A stretch of DNA of 64,000 nucleotides, taken from assembly GCF_028748105.1 (NCBI RefSeq), contig NZ_CP118168.1, positions 868,001 to 932,000 of the forward strand. Reading direction: 5' to 3'. The translations under genes were made by a program, and so were the position numbers. Positions 1-6,527 of this stretch are shown one piece after another (position 1 is the first letter of the stretch; each line of letters opens with the position of its first letter). The DNA comes from Entomospira nematocerorum (lineage in GTDB: Bacteria > Spirochaetota > Spirochaetia > WRBN01). The notes under the pieces were generated by a model. It was not told the DNA's origin and ran no database searches. It saw nothing but the letters and a program-made list of their open reading frames with translations.

Positions 1-456
1 TGCCACTCGAACTGCAGCAACAGGTCCATTAAAGGGAATATCAGATATTTGAACTGCAGCAAAAGCCGCAATCATACCAACGATATCTGGTGTATGAATT
101 TGATCTGCTGATACAACAGTGGGGATAACTTGAATATCACGACCAAATTCCTTATAAAACAAAGGACGCATGGGTCGGTCGATTAAGCGTGAAACGAGAA
201 TCTCTTTATCTTTAGGTCGAGCCTCTCGTTTAAGAAAGCCACCAGGAATTTTACCAGCGGCATAATATTTTTCGTTATACTCTACACTTACAGGTACGTA
301 ATCTAACGGTTCACCAGGCTCATTAGAGCAACATACAGTTGCAAAAACGGCTACACCAGCATATGTTGCAAAGACAGCTCCGTTAGCTTGTCTACCCATT
401 TTCCCGGTCTCTAATACGAGATCATGCTGGCCAATTTTAAATACAGCTCTTTCCAT
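1..456 (-). CDS. pnp: polyribonucleotide nucleotidyltransferase (PNPase), N-terminal part
   Basis: Phosphorolytic 3'-5' exoribonuclease of RNA turnover. Only the first 152 codons lie in the window; the gene runs off the left edge. The translation begins MERAVFKIGQHDLVLETGKM and contains the RNase PH-fold motifs GRQANGAVF and LIDRPMRPLF that are typical of the first catalytic domain. The ATG at 456 is preceded by AAGGA at a normal distance and by in-frame stops. It is the last visible gene of the rbfA-truB-ribF-rpsO-pnp cluster, but here it is separated from rpsO by an extra S15-like gene and by a terminator-like hairpin, so expression probably depends on read-through or a promoter in the leader. 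Identity is secure; the remainder is unseen. Confidence 0.96.
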   Translation of the reverse strand, partial: MERAVFKIGQHDLVLETGKMGRQANGAVFATYAGVAVFATVCCSNEPGEPLDYVPVSVEYNEKYYAAGKIPGGFLKREARPKDKEILVSRLIDRPMRPLFYKEFGRDIQVIPTVVSADQIHTPDIVGMIAAFAAVQISDIPFNGPVAAVRVA

Positions 457-500
457 CTATTATTCCTTAACAAACTATCTGAACTCCTTATGAGTCAGAT

Positions 501-520
501 ACGTGCTAACATTAGCACGT
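501..520 (-). promoter_or_regulatory. perfect palindrome in the pnp leader
   Basis: ACGTGCTAACATTAGCACGT is a perfect palindrome with 9-bp arms and a 2-base centre. It lies 45 bases upstream of the pnp start, directly after the terminator-like hairpin at 544-587. A second small hairpin (CTGAACTC with GAGTCAG) follows it. PNPase genes are known in other bacteria to be autoregulated through a structured leader cut by RNase III; this leader has the structure for it, but regulation is inferred. Confidence 0.5.
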
Positions 521-535
521 TATATAATTCTTTTT

Positions 536-587
536 AAAAAAATATCTCTTATATTGTCGGCAATTTTGCTTTTTGAATATAAGAGAT
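536..587 (-). terminator. intrinsic terminator after the S15-like gene
   Basis: On the minus strand a 12-bp stem (ATCTCTTATATT paired with AATATAAGAGAT, 576-587 with 544-555) is followed by seven T residues (542-536). It has the form of a Rho-independent terminator between the S15-like gene and pnp. It may be partial, since pnp is usually cotranscribed with rpsO. Confidence 0.7.
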
Positions 588-629
588 TTTCACAAAAATG
601 TAAAGTTAAACGTAAGACTTGATGCAATC

Positions 630-917
630 TTAGTGCTTATGGTGATAGCGATGCTTCATAATACCAAGAGATTCTTCTAACTGAAGAGAGGCTTCTTTAT
701 CTAAGCGTCGGTATGTACTTACCAAGTCACTGCGAAGTCTTTTTAGCTTGATAATTTGATGCTTTGCAGTACTATTTTTTTGTCCCTTTAAGGCTTCAAT
801 ACGTGCGTGTACTCCTGCAATTTGTACAGGAAGTGATCCATCAAGATGATTTTTTTCACCTTTACCTTTACCATGTTCTACTGCGATTTTTTCTTTTATT
901 TCACGTGTTAATCTCAT
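630..917 (-). CDS. S15-like protein, divergent paralogue of ribosomal protein S15
   Basis: A 95-residue basic protein encoded directly downstream of rpsO. It is not a standard member of the rpsO-pnp operon. Aligned by eye with the neighbouring S15 it shares the start (M-L-[ST]-[KR]-E-K), the GS..VQ[VI]A....RI..L helix and the later KL...R..L...Y pattern, so it looks like a duplicated S15 fold. It lacks the 16S-binding HKKDHTGRRGLL loop of S15 and has QKNSTAKHQIIKLKR there instead. The C-terminus is histidine-rich (MKHRYHHKH). The ATG at 917 has GAGGA 8 bases upstream, so it is translated. It may bind RNA or replace S15 under some condition; function unknown. The relationship is my reading of the alignment and not a database result. 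Confidence 0.8.
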   Translation of the reverse strand: MRLTREIKEKIAVEHGKGKGEKNHLDGSLPVQIAGVHARIEALKGQKNSTAKHQIIKLKRLRSDLVSTYRRLDKEASLQLEESLGIMKHRYHHKH

Positions 918-959
918 CGTATATTCCTCGTTTTATACTTTTTTGAACCGAATATGATC

Positions 960-1229
960 TTATTTGCGTAAGCCAAGCTCAGCGATCAATTCACGATATG
1001 CATTCAAATCGGATGACTTTAGATAATTTAGAAGAGCACGGCGTTGTCCAACAAGCTTTAGTAACCCTCGACGTCCGGTGTGATCCTTCTTGTGAATCTT
1101 GAAGTGTTCGGTGAGTTCGTTGATACGAACAGTTAATAGAGCTACTTGCACACGAGTACTTCCAGTATCACTACTATTTTTCCCATACTTTGCGATAATT
1201 TCTGCCTTCTTTTCTTTCGATAAAGACAT
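960..1229 (-). CDS. rpsO: 30S ribosomal protein S15
   Basis: Primary 16S rRNA-binding protein of the 30S platform. At 89 residues it has the usual length and all family marks: GSTRVQVALLTVRI, then HKKDHTGRRGLLKLVGQRR, which contacts the 16S three-way junction, and a C-terminal ELGLRK. The ATG at 1229 has a good AAGGAG-type site. A small hairpin (CAACC/GGTTG, 1244-1259) sits just upstream of the ribosome site, where S15 autoregulatory leaders occur in other bacteria. A weak promoter (TTGTTA-N17-TATAGG) can be read in the 117-base gap to ribF. An S15-like gene follows 42 bases downstream. Confidence 0.97.
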   Translation of the reverse strand: MSLSKEKKAEIIAKYGKNSSDTGSTRVQVALLTVRINELTEHFKIHKKDHTGRRGLLKLVGQRRALLNYLKSSDLNAYRELIAELGLRK

Positions 1230-1243
1230 AGTTTCTCCTTCGC

Positions 1244-1259
1244 CAACCTTTGATGGTTG
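1244..1259 (-). promoter_or_regulatory. hairpin before the rpsO ribosome-binding site
   Basis: CAACC and GGTTG pair around a six-base loop immediately 5' of the rpsO Shine-Dalgarno sequence. S15 represses its own translation through leader structures in several bacteria; whether this short stem is part of such an element cannot be told from sequence alone. Confidence 0.3.
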
Positions 1260-1346
1260 CTTTTATTATTGGCCTATAGCCATTATTTGAGTCGATAACA
1301 ACACTTTGATAAGCTGTACTCAGCGCGAAGAGCCGTAGTGGTTTAT

Positions 1347-2117
1347 CTAAAGTGTGTCGTGTAGCAGAGCTTGCTCTAACAGAGAGCTACTGCTGACTAA
1401 CCCATTTTCAATTTTAATAACATCTCCATTGTGGGTCTCATAGAGACCTGGAGACGGTAGAACCTGTCCATTATCCGCTACTAAATAGTGCCATGAACCA
1501 TTACCATACCAGTGTTTCACATCACGTAGGTCTATGGCATAGGGAAAACCGCTACTCTCTCGGATTACTGAAAAGGAACCACGATGAATTGCTTGGCGTA
1601 GGGAACTAGAGCTAAATTTTTCTGAATTCTCCCTATTGGGTAATAGTGGGATAATTTTTACATGAATCGAGTACTGTTTAGCCCATTCACGCAGTTCATA
1701 ACTATTTGCATCTGCTTCTTTGCCAAAGCGAAAATCTTCACCAACGACAATTGATCTGATAAAAAGTCTCTGGCGTAGCGCTTCCATAAATTCAACACCA
1801 CTCATTGTACTGATTTCGTATAAAAAGTCAAGAGTAAAGGCACCTTTCAAACCCAGCTCTTGAAAGATTTCAATACGCTGTCGCTCGGATCGAACCATTC
1901 CAATAAATTGTTTTTGATATAGAGTCTGCGGAGCACGGCGAAAGTAAAGAACCCATGGCTCAAGGCCTATAAAACGATGTTTTAATAGTTCTTGATGGCC
2001 ATAATGGATTGCATCAAAACTTCCCAATGCAATCGATATTGGTGTTTGATAGAATTCCGGATTACTCCAGTGTCGGCGTTGAATCATGTATGATGTACCA
2101 CGAATTGGTAGTGCCAT
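1347..2117 (-). CDS. ribF: FAD synthetase (RibF N-terminal domain) without a recognisable riboflavin kinase domain
   Basis: Adenylyltransferase that makes FAD from FMN and ATP. Residues about 25-175 hold the RibF nucleotidyltransferase domain: ALGSFDAIHYGHQELL (the GxFDxxHxGH nucleotide site), VVGEDFRFGKEA and SSSSLRQAIHRG. Bifunctional RibF is about 310 residues with a C-terminal riboflavin kinase; here only about 80 residues follow and I do not see the kinase motif GDxxGRxxGxPTxN. The protein may be monofunctional or degenerate in its second domain. ATG 2117 has AGGA six bases upstream and overlaps the truB end; a second ATG at 2087 forms an ATGA overlap with the truB stop and is an alternative start. 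Position after truB is standard. Confidence 0.85.
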   Translation of the reverse strand: MALPIRGTSYMIQRRHWSNPEFYQTPISIALGSFDAIHYGHQELLKHRFIGLEPWVLYFRRAPQTLYQKQFIGMVRSERQRIEIFQELGLKGAFTLDFLYEISTMSGVEFMEALRQRLFIRSIVVGEDFRFGKEADANSYELREWAKQYSIHVKIIPLLPNRENSEKFSSSSLRQAIHRGSFSVIRESSGFPYAIDLRDVKHWYGNGSWHYLVADNGQVLPSPGLYETHNGDVIKIENGLVSSSSLLEQALLHDTL

Positions 2118-3028
2118 CGATCATCCTGTTGATATACTTGAGCAAGAAGGATTCCCTCTGGATTAAATAAAAATAGTGGTTCATTGTCTTTTAGAGTCAA
2201 TAGTTCATCTGTCTGGGTGACATATGTAGAGTGGAAAGGGTTCCCTCTTGTGACTGCTATCACAGCCTCTTGTTTAATTGTGGCTGTATGCAGTGTAGGC
2301 AATGATCGAATCGCTTCCCAGGGAGAGAGGAGCTTTAGCAATAAATTATCAGGTGTGCTATGTGCTTGCTCTAGATGGAAAGCCCAATGACTTGTATCAT
2401 GATAACCAATACCCGTTCTTTCTAGTGCGGTGAGAGTAGCGACACTGTTGCAGGCGTAGGCAAGATCGCGTGCAAAAGATCGAATATAAAATCCACCACC
2501 ACAACGGATGGATAATGTTATCGAATCAACAGTCTGTTGGGTTGTTTGTTTAATCTCTACAATTTGAACATCATAAAGTGAGACGATACGCTCTTTCATT
2601 TCAAGATCAATACCTTGTTGTGCGTATTGATAGGCGCGTTTTCCATTCACATGGATTGCACTATAAACAGGTGGAATTTGTTTGATGGAACCACGAGAAA
2701 ACGTCTTGATAGCATGTATGACAGCATCTACCATTGGTAGGGGTGCTTTATTGGTGAGAATACCCTCTCTATCGAGAGTGGAAGTCTCGTATCCAAAGTG
2801 AATTACCGCTGTATACTCTTTGTCCAAGTGGCTGAATATAGGATTTAATCGTGTCATTGCACCGATGAGAACCAGCTGTAATCCCTGAGCAGCTTGATCT
2901 AGCGTTCCTGCATGCCCCACTTTTACGTGTTTTCCTAATGTCTTTTTAATAGGAGCAAGAGCTCCAAAACTTGTGACACCTGCTGGTTTATTCCAAAGAA
3001 GAATACCATTTGGAGTTACTGACGCCAT
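2084..3028 (-). CDS. truB: tRNA pseudouridine(55) synthase
   Basis: Makes pseudouridine 55 in the T-loop of tRNAs. The 314-residue protein has the family core: GILLWNKPAGVTSF at the start, VGHAGTLDQAAQGL with the catalytic Asp44, KEYTAVIHFGYETSTLDREG, and a GGGFYIRSFARDLA RNA-binding segment. The family usually reads GTLDPxATG, here GTLDQAAQG, a mild variation next to the catalytic residue. The start ATG at 3028 overlaps the rbfA stop by one base, so the two are translationally coupled. Its 3' end overlaps ribF by 34 bases. Confidence 0.95.
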   Translation of the reverse strand: MASVTPNGILLWNKPAGVTSFGALAPIKKTLGKHVKVGHAGTLDQAAQGLQLVLIGAMTRLNPIFSHLDKEYTAVIHFGYETSTLDREGILTNKAPLPMVDAVIHAIKTFSRGSIKQIPPVYSAIHVNGKRAYQYAQQGIDLEMKERIVSLYDVQIVEIKQTTQQTVDSITLSIRCGGGFYIRSFARDLAYACNSVATLTALERTGIGYHDTSHWAFHLEQAHSTPDNLLLKLLSPWEAIRSLPTLHTATIKQEAVIAVTRGNPFHSTYVTQTDELLTLKDNEPLFLFNPEGILLAQVYQQDDRWHYQFVVHHT

Positions 3029-3432
3029 TAACTATCGAGCCCATCCTTATTCACTTTATGCACGTCTTCTGCGGTGATACCATCAGCGCGATTAATTGCA
3101 ACGATTTTATTACCAAGATAAAAACCCTCTTTAATACGTTCATCCATGATAAAAATTGGTCTTGGGGTATTACGTGTTTGTAGTGTGCGACCGAGGATCG
3201 TGCGAATAATTCCTGCAGCAGAGTTGAGACCTTCTACAGCCTTTTCTAACTCATTTTTAGACTTGTAACTACTAATATATATTTTAGCTTGGCTTAAATC
3301 ACGGGATAGATCGATTTCTGTGATACTGATGTCACTTGTAACACGAGGATCCTTAATTTGTCCTTGGATAATAGCCGTCATGATTGTTTGTTCAATGCTA
3401 CTGGTTAGCTTTTGATGTCTTCTTTGATCCAT
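3028..3432 (-). CDS. rbfA: 30S ribosome-binding factor A
   Basis: Small KH-fold factor that helps late 30S maturation, binding near helix 1/44 of 16S rRNA. The 134-residue protein shows the RbfA pattern: an N-terminal RRHQKLTSSIEQTIMTAI helix, DPRVTSDISITEIDLSRDL, AKIYISSY and the late RTPxxIF-type strand (here TPRPIFIMDERI). The ATG at 3432 follows an AAGGAGAAAGAG-type purine stretch. It is the first gene of this visible cluster, followed by truB with a one-base overlap. Confidence 0.93.
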   Translation of the reverse strand: MDQRRHQKLTSSIEQTIMTAIIQGQIKDPRVTSDISITEIDLSRDLSQAKIYISSYKSKNELEKAVEGLNSAAGIIRTILGRTLQTRNTPRPIFIMDERIKEGFYLGNKIVAINRADGITAEDVHKVNKDGLDS

Positions 3433-3508
3433 CTCTTTCTCCTTGTACCAGTATATGCACTTTCAGCCATTGTGTCTACTGATCTTCATAAGGATAGATA
3501 GCTTTTTA

Positions 3509-3537
3509 TTGACAAATTCAAGAACATATCATACACT
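3509..3537 (+). promoter_or_regulatory. promoter of the EIIB gene
   Basis: TTGACA (3509-3514), a 17-base spacer and TACACT (3532-3537) match the sigma-70 class consensus. The predicted transcript starts near 3544 and carries an AT-rich leader of about 80 bases with AGAGGTG ahead of the EIIB start codon. Confidence 0.65.
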
Positions 3538-3622
3538 GTTTCTACACATATCTAGAATGATTATATCAATAAATATGTTTATGGTATGTGAATGAAAATA
3601 GAAAATAACAAAGAGGTGTAAT

Positions 3623-3940
3623 ATGTTACGTATTTTATTGACTTGTTCTGGTGGAATGTCTAGTGCGATGGTTGTTAATGCATTAATTAAAGAGGGGAAG
3701 AATCGTGGATTGGAAATTGAATCTAAAGCTGTTGGTACTGCTGATGTAGCTAAAGAACTTGATAGCAGTAAGTGGGATGGCATATTAGTAGCACCACAGG
3801 TACGCCATATGTTAGATGGATTAAGGCCAACTGCAGAGTCACATGGAGTTCCGATTGTTGCCATTAAACCTCAAGCTTATAGTCCACTTGGAGCTAAATT
3901 TTTGATGGAACATCTTAAAGAGATGAACCTCATAGATTAA
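3623..3940 (+). CDS. PTS EIIB component, lactose/cellobiose family
   Basis: Phosphocarrier domain of the phosphotransferase system. The 105-residue protein is a complete EIIB of the CelA/LacB fold: the P-loop ILLTCSGGMSS holds the phosphocysteine Cys8, followed by VVNALIKEG, DGILVAPQVRHML and PIVAIKPQAYSPLGA. It stands alone with its own promoter and a strong AGAGGTG site; no EIIA, EIIC or sugar hydrolase lies next to it. It could serve a permease elsewhere or act as a regulatory phospho-acceptor. Family assignment is firm, substrate unknown. Confidence 0.92.
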   Translation: MLRILLTCSGGMSSAMVVNALIKEGKNRGLEIESKAVGTADVAKELDSSKWDGILVAPQVRHMLDGLRPTAESHGVPIVAIKPQAYSPLGAKFLMEHLKEMNLID

Positions 3941-3982
3941 TAAAAAAGAGAGAAATAGTAGGTTTTTAGAAAAATAAGGGGG

Positions 3983-4030
3983 ATATACGAAGAATTAGTC
4001 AATAAAAGGACAGTTTTTCGTATATTGACT
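3983..4030 (+). other. two mutually exclusive hairpins after the EIIB gene
   Basis: ATATACGAA (3983-3991) can pair with TTCGTATAT (4017-4025), and AGTCAATA (3997-4004) can pair with TATTGACT (4023-4030). The right arms overlap by three bases, so only one stem can form at a time. This is an attenuator-like layout between the EIIB gene and the tRNA-Val terminator, but no gene follows on the plus strand for 230 bases. Confidence 0.3.
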
Positions 4031-4045
4031 TAAAGATAGGAATAA

Positions 4046-4076
4046 AAAAACGAGACTCACATTGAATCTCGTTTTT
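4046..4076 (-). terminator. terminator of tRNA-Val, possibly bidirectional
   Basis: A ten-bp stem AAAAACGAGA / TCTCGTTTTT encloses an 11-base loop. On the minus strand it lies right after the tRNA-Val 3' end and is followed by T residues; on the plus strand it can also end the EIIB transcript. Confidence 0.8.
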
Positions 4077-4077
4077 A

Positions 4078-4150
4078 TGATCGCACTTGGGTTCGAACCA
4101 AGGACATCCACTTTGTAAGAGTGGTGCTCTACCAACTGAGCTATACGACC
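4078..4150 (-). tRNA. tRNA-Val (anticodon UAC)
   Basis: On the minus strand the cloverleaf reads acceptor GGTCGTA, D-arm AGCTC..GAGC, anticodon stem CCACT-CTTACAA-AGTGG with anticodon TAC, and T-arm CTTGG-TTCGAAC-CCAAG. The acceptor closes with TGCGATC (one G-U pair) and discriminator A. CCA is not encoded. A terminator follows at once. Anticodon UAC reads the valine GUN box. Confidence 0.96.
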
Positions 4151-4278
4151 TTATGTAACAATCATAACTGATAATAAAAAATATGTCAATAGCTTTTTAT
4201 TGATTTTTTAATTGATGTAGTATAAAATATGACTGATTATTACAATATATTAATGGATACATGAATCTGGGAGAACAT

Positions 4279-4536
4279 ATGAAGAAAAAATATTTTCATA
4301 AATATACATGGACGCCAAAAAATTATTTGCTGACTTTGTTTTATTTTTTTACAGCGATGGTAGGAGCAGGTCTTTCCTTCTGGGTTGCTCCAGCAATTGC
4401 TAATCAAGCAAATAATTTATTGCTATTAGTTGGGGGATCTCTTTTTTTTGTGGGTGTCATAGTTATTATTTTTAGTGGTATCAAGATATCGTTATACGTA
4501 CAATCATTTATTGAATATTACTTTAAGTCATCTTGA
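4279..4536 (+). CDS. small two-helix membrane protein, unknown function
   Basis: An 85-residue protein with a short basic N-terminus (MKKKYFHKYTW) and two hydrophobic helices, about residues 16-35 and 46-68 (YLLTLFYFFTAMVGAGLSFW; LLLLVGGSLFFVGVIVIIF). I do not recognise the family. The ATG at 4279 is chosen over the in-frame ATG at 4261 because GGGAGA lies five bases before it. It stands just upstream of the SPFH lipoprotein in the same direction, separated by 66 bases that contain that gene's own promoter-like sequence. Confidence 0.65.
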   Translation: MKKKYFHKYTWTPKNYLLTLFYFFTAMVGAGLSFWVAPAIANQANNLLLLVGGSLFFVGVIVIIFSGIKISLYVQSFIEYYFKSS

Positions 4537-4537
4537 T

Positions 4538-4569
4538 TTGACTTTTTAATACTATTTTGATAGTATAAT
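4538..4569 (+). promoter_or_regulatory. possible promoter with an operator-like palindrome, SPFH lipoprotein gene
   Basis: TATAAT (4564-4569) is a perfect -10. The palindrome ATACTAT-TTTG-ATAGTAT (4549-4566) overlaps it, as a repressor site would. The nearest -35-like element, TTGACT (4538-4543), is 20 bases away, longer than optimal, so the promoter may be weak or activator dependent. Confidence 0.4.
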
Positions 4570-4602
4570 GACCATATATAAGTTTTATATAATAAAGGAG
4601 TT

Positions 4603-5421
4603 ATGTTCTTGAGAAAATTATTATTACTACTACTAATCGTGTTCCTAGGTTCTTGTATGTACAAAGTTCCCCCAGGAAATGTTGGATTAAAGGTCAATAC
4701 ACTTGGCTCTAAGCAGGGTGAAATAGAGGTATACGATGTAGGTCGTTACTGGACTGGGATTAATACAGAGTGGTATCGCTTTCCATTTTTTATTCAGAAT
4801 TATATATACCCAGAGCCATTTAAATTTCCTATCAATGGTGGTCTCGTTATTACACTAAGCTTGGGTGTTGAATTTAACTTAGAACACGATAAAATTAGCG
4901 ATATTTTTCAGAGATATAGATATGGTGTTGATGAAATTCGTAATGTAGTGATTCGTAAGGAAATTTTAAATTCACTACAAAAATTTTCTGCAGATTATGA
5001 TATTGACTCCTTTTTGGAGGGTGGAACTCGCGAATTAATTCAGAAGGTTAATGAAGATGTTCAGCAAAAATTTGGTCCTCAAGGTATTAACATTGTTCAG
5101 GTAACGATGAGTGGAGAGCCTGTCTATCCAGAGGAGATTCGTAGAGCTATTATCGCTAAAATTCAAGCGACTCAAAATGCTGTAACCCGAGAAAATGAGT
5201 TACGAGAAGCTGAGGCTGAAGCAAAAAAGAAGATGGCTCAGGCTGATGGTGAGGCGCAGTCCATGTTAATTCGGGCTAGAGCCGAGGCTGAGGCAAATAA
5301 GCTACGACAAGCGACCCTTACTGAAAATTTACTGCGTCAGCAATGGATTGAGAAGTGGAATGGGAAGCTTCCAGAGGTTATTTCCGATGAGGCAATGATT
5401 TATGGAAGAACTCGAAATTGA
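4603..5421 (+). CDS. SPFH/band 7 (prohibitin-like) lipoprotein
   Basis: Membrane-anchored SPFH protein; such proteins form oligomeric scaffolds in membranes and often modulate proteases. The N-terminus LRKLLLLLLIVFLGSC ends in a lipobox, so it is probably lipid-anchored on the periplasmic side. The band 7 domain follows (VPPGNVGLKVN at the start, FGPQGINIVQVTMSG, YPEEIRRAIIAKIQATQNA), then an Ala/Glu-rich coiled coil (about residues 195-240, REAEAEAKKKMAQADGEAQ) characteristic of prohibitins. Start: GGAG is only two bases from the ATG at 4603 but eight from an in-frame TTG at 4609, so TTG may be the true start. Monocistronic, ending in the hairpin at 5434-5458. Confidence 0.85.
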   Translation: MFLRKLLLLLLIVFLGSCMYKVPPGNVGLKVNTLGSKQGEIEVYDVGRYWTGINTEWYRFPFFIQNYIYPEPFKFPINGGLVITLSLGVEFNLEHDKISDIFQRYRYGVDEIRNVVIRKEILNSLQKFSADYDIDSFLEGGTRELIQKVNEDVQQKFGPQGINIVQVTMSGEPVYPEEIRRAIIAKIQATQNAVTRENELREAEAEAKKKMAQADGEAQSMLIRARAEAEANKLRQATLTENLLRQQWIEKWNGKLPEVISDEAMIYGRTRN

Positions 5422-5433
5422 GCTATACGCTAG

Positions 5434-5458
5434 GACTACGTATTCTTGATACGTAGTC
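5434..5458. terminator. hairpin between convergent genes
   Basis: GACTACGTAT and ATACGTAGTC form a perfect 10-bp stem around a five-base loop, placed in the 44-base gap between the SPFH lipoprotein and the convergent NapH-like gene. It lacks a long T-run, so its strength as terminator is uncertain. Confidence 0.55.
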
Positions 5459-5465
5459 TATGTCA

Positions 5466-6065
5466 TTACCTCTTTAGTTGTTCTTTTACATTATCCATAC
5501 AAATACTTTGAGTCAGGGTTCCCATGGGGCAGCATGTGCACCAGCTACGCGGTTTATAGAGTATCATCATTATGATACTTAAAATCATAGAGAGGAGCAT
5601 TGCACTATAGCTACTTAACGCAAAGAGTGCGAGGGGACTCGGAATTGTATAAATACTCCGTACTGTCCATGGTAAGTGGAATTCCCACAAAGAGAGGAGA
5701 ATTGCTTGTGTAGATTGTCCTCTGATATGAATAAAAGTGGTGCAGTAGAGTGTGAAGGCAGATCCAAAGAAGAGAAACATAAATCCTTTGCGGAACCATG
5801 GATAGCTGAACAAGGCTGGGGGAGCTTTATATCGTGATAATTTAAGGCGATGACCTAGTAAGTTTAACATTTTACTACGTGGGCAATATAGATAACAAAA
5901 TGATTTATCGTTTTTGATCATTGCGGTGGTGATGGGTATGGCTACACAGATTAGTCCAAGCCATGCAAATAGGATATTAAATAGACCCAGACTAAAGTAC
6001 AGTATGGAGATGATCCATAAGTGTTGATGCCAACGTTTTGATATTGGAAGAGTAGATGTATTCAT
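5466..6065 (-). CDS. NapH-like membrane protein with Cys motifs
   Basis: A 199-residue integral membrane protein with about four to five hydrophobic helices and two cysteine clusters, CYLYCPRSK near residue 57 and CTCCPMGTLTQSIC near residue 177. This is the layout of polyferredoxin-like membrane proteins (NapH/RsxB/CcoG group), which pass electrons across the membrane through iron-sulfur clusters, though here the motifs are shorter than the classical CxxCxxCxxxCP. It follows a small 2[4Fe-4S] ferredoxin gene in the same direction, so the two may form an electron transfer pair. The exact family and partner are not identified. Confidence 0.7.
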   Translation of the reverse strand: MNTSTLPISKRWHQHLWIISILYFSLGLFNILFAWLGLICVAIPITTAMIKNDKSFCYLYCPRSKMLNLLGHRLKLSRYKAPPALFSYPWFRKGFMFLFFGSAFTLYCTTFIHIRGQSTQAILLSLWEFHLPWTVRSIYTIPSPLALFALSSYSAMLLSMILSIIMMILYKPRSWCTCCPMGTLTQSICMDNVKEQLKR

Positions 6066-6170
6066 TATGAGACTCCACTATGATAGATGATATAACGTAT
6101 GAAGTAAATAAGATACAGTATATGCTTAATGATAGATGCTGCTGCTTCTGTATGTATTTAGGAACAATAT

Positions 6171-6386
6171 TTATGGAACATTCTTTTGTGGTTGCATCTT
6201 AATGACACCGGCCGGACAATGCTGTGCACATTTACCACATCCAATGCAAACCATCGCATTAACAACAGCGGATAGACCTCGATCCATTGTAATCGCTTGT
6301 ACAGGACAGATAAGACTACACTCTCCGCAAGAGACACAGTGTCTTCCGATCGTAGCTAAATTCTTCATTATAGATATAGTCGTCAT
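6171..6386 (-). CDS. 2[4Fe-4S] ferredoxin
   Basis: Small electron carrier (71 residues as drawn; 65 if the ATG at 6368 is used). Two canonical cluster motifs are present, CVSCGECSLICP and CIGCGKCAQHCP, each followed by the usual hydrophobic segment. Neither in-frame ATG has a good Shine-Dalgarno site; MKNLATIGRHC at 6368 is the more compact start. It lies upstream of the NapH-like membrane protein with a 105-base gap and probably feeds or drains that protein. Confidence 0.88.
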   Translation of the reverse strand: MTTISIMKNLATIGRHCVSCGECSLICPVQAITMDRGLSAVVNAMVCIGCGKCAQHCPAGVIKMQPQKNVP

Positions 6387-6492
6387 TTATGGCATATTTA
6401 TGAATGTGTCAAGTCAAAAAATTATGGAACCGTGTATTTTATGATTTAAGTAAGTGTGAAGTGTGGATAGAACAAAAAACATATTGATGGAC

Positions 6493-6521
6493 TTGTATTC
6501 CATTAATATTTTGGGTACAAT
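6493..6521 (+). promoter_or_regulatory. promoter of the helicase gene, start codon at +1
   Basis: TTGTAT, 17 bases, TACAAT (6516-6521). Counting seven bases from the last -10 base puts +1 at 6528, the A of the helicase ATG, so the mRNA would be leaderless. No Shine-Dalgarno site precedes this ATG. Confidence 0.5.
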
Positions 6522-6527
6522 GGGTGG

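Noticed and set aside
6136..6444. Plus-strand open frame of 102 codons
   Set aside because: It is antisense to the ferredoxin gene, whose two CxxCxxCxxxCP motifs are convincing.
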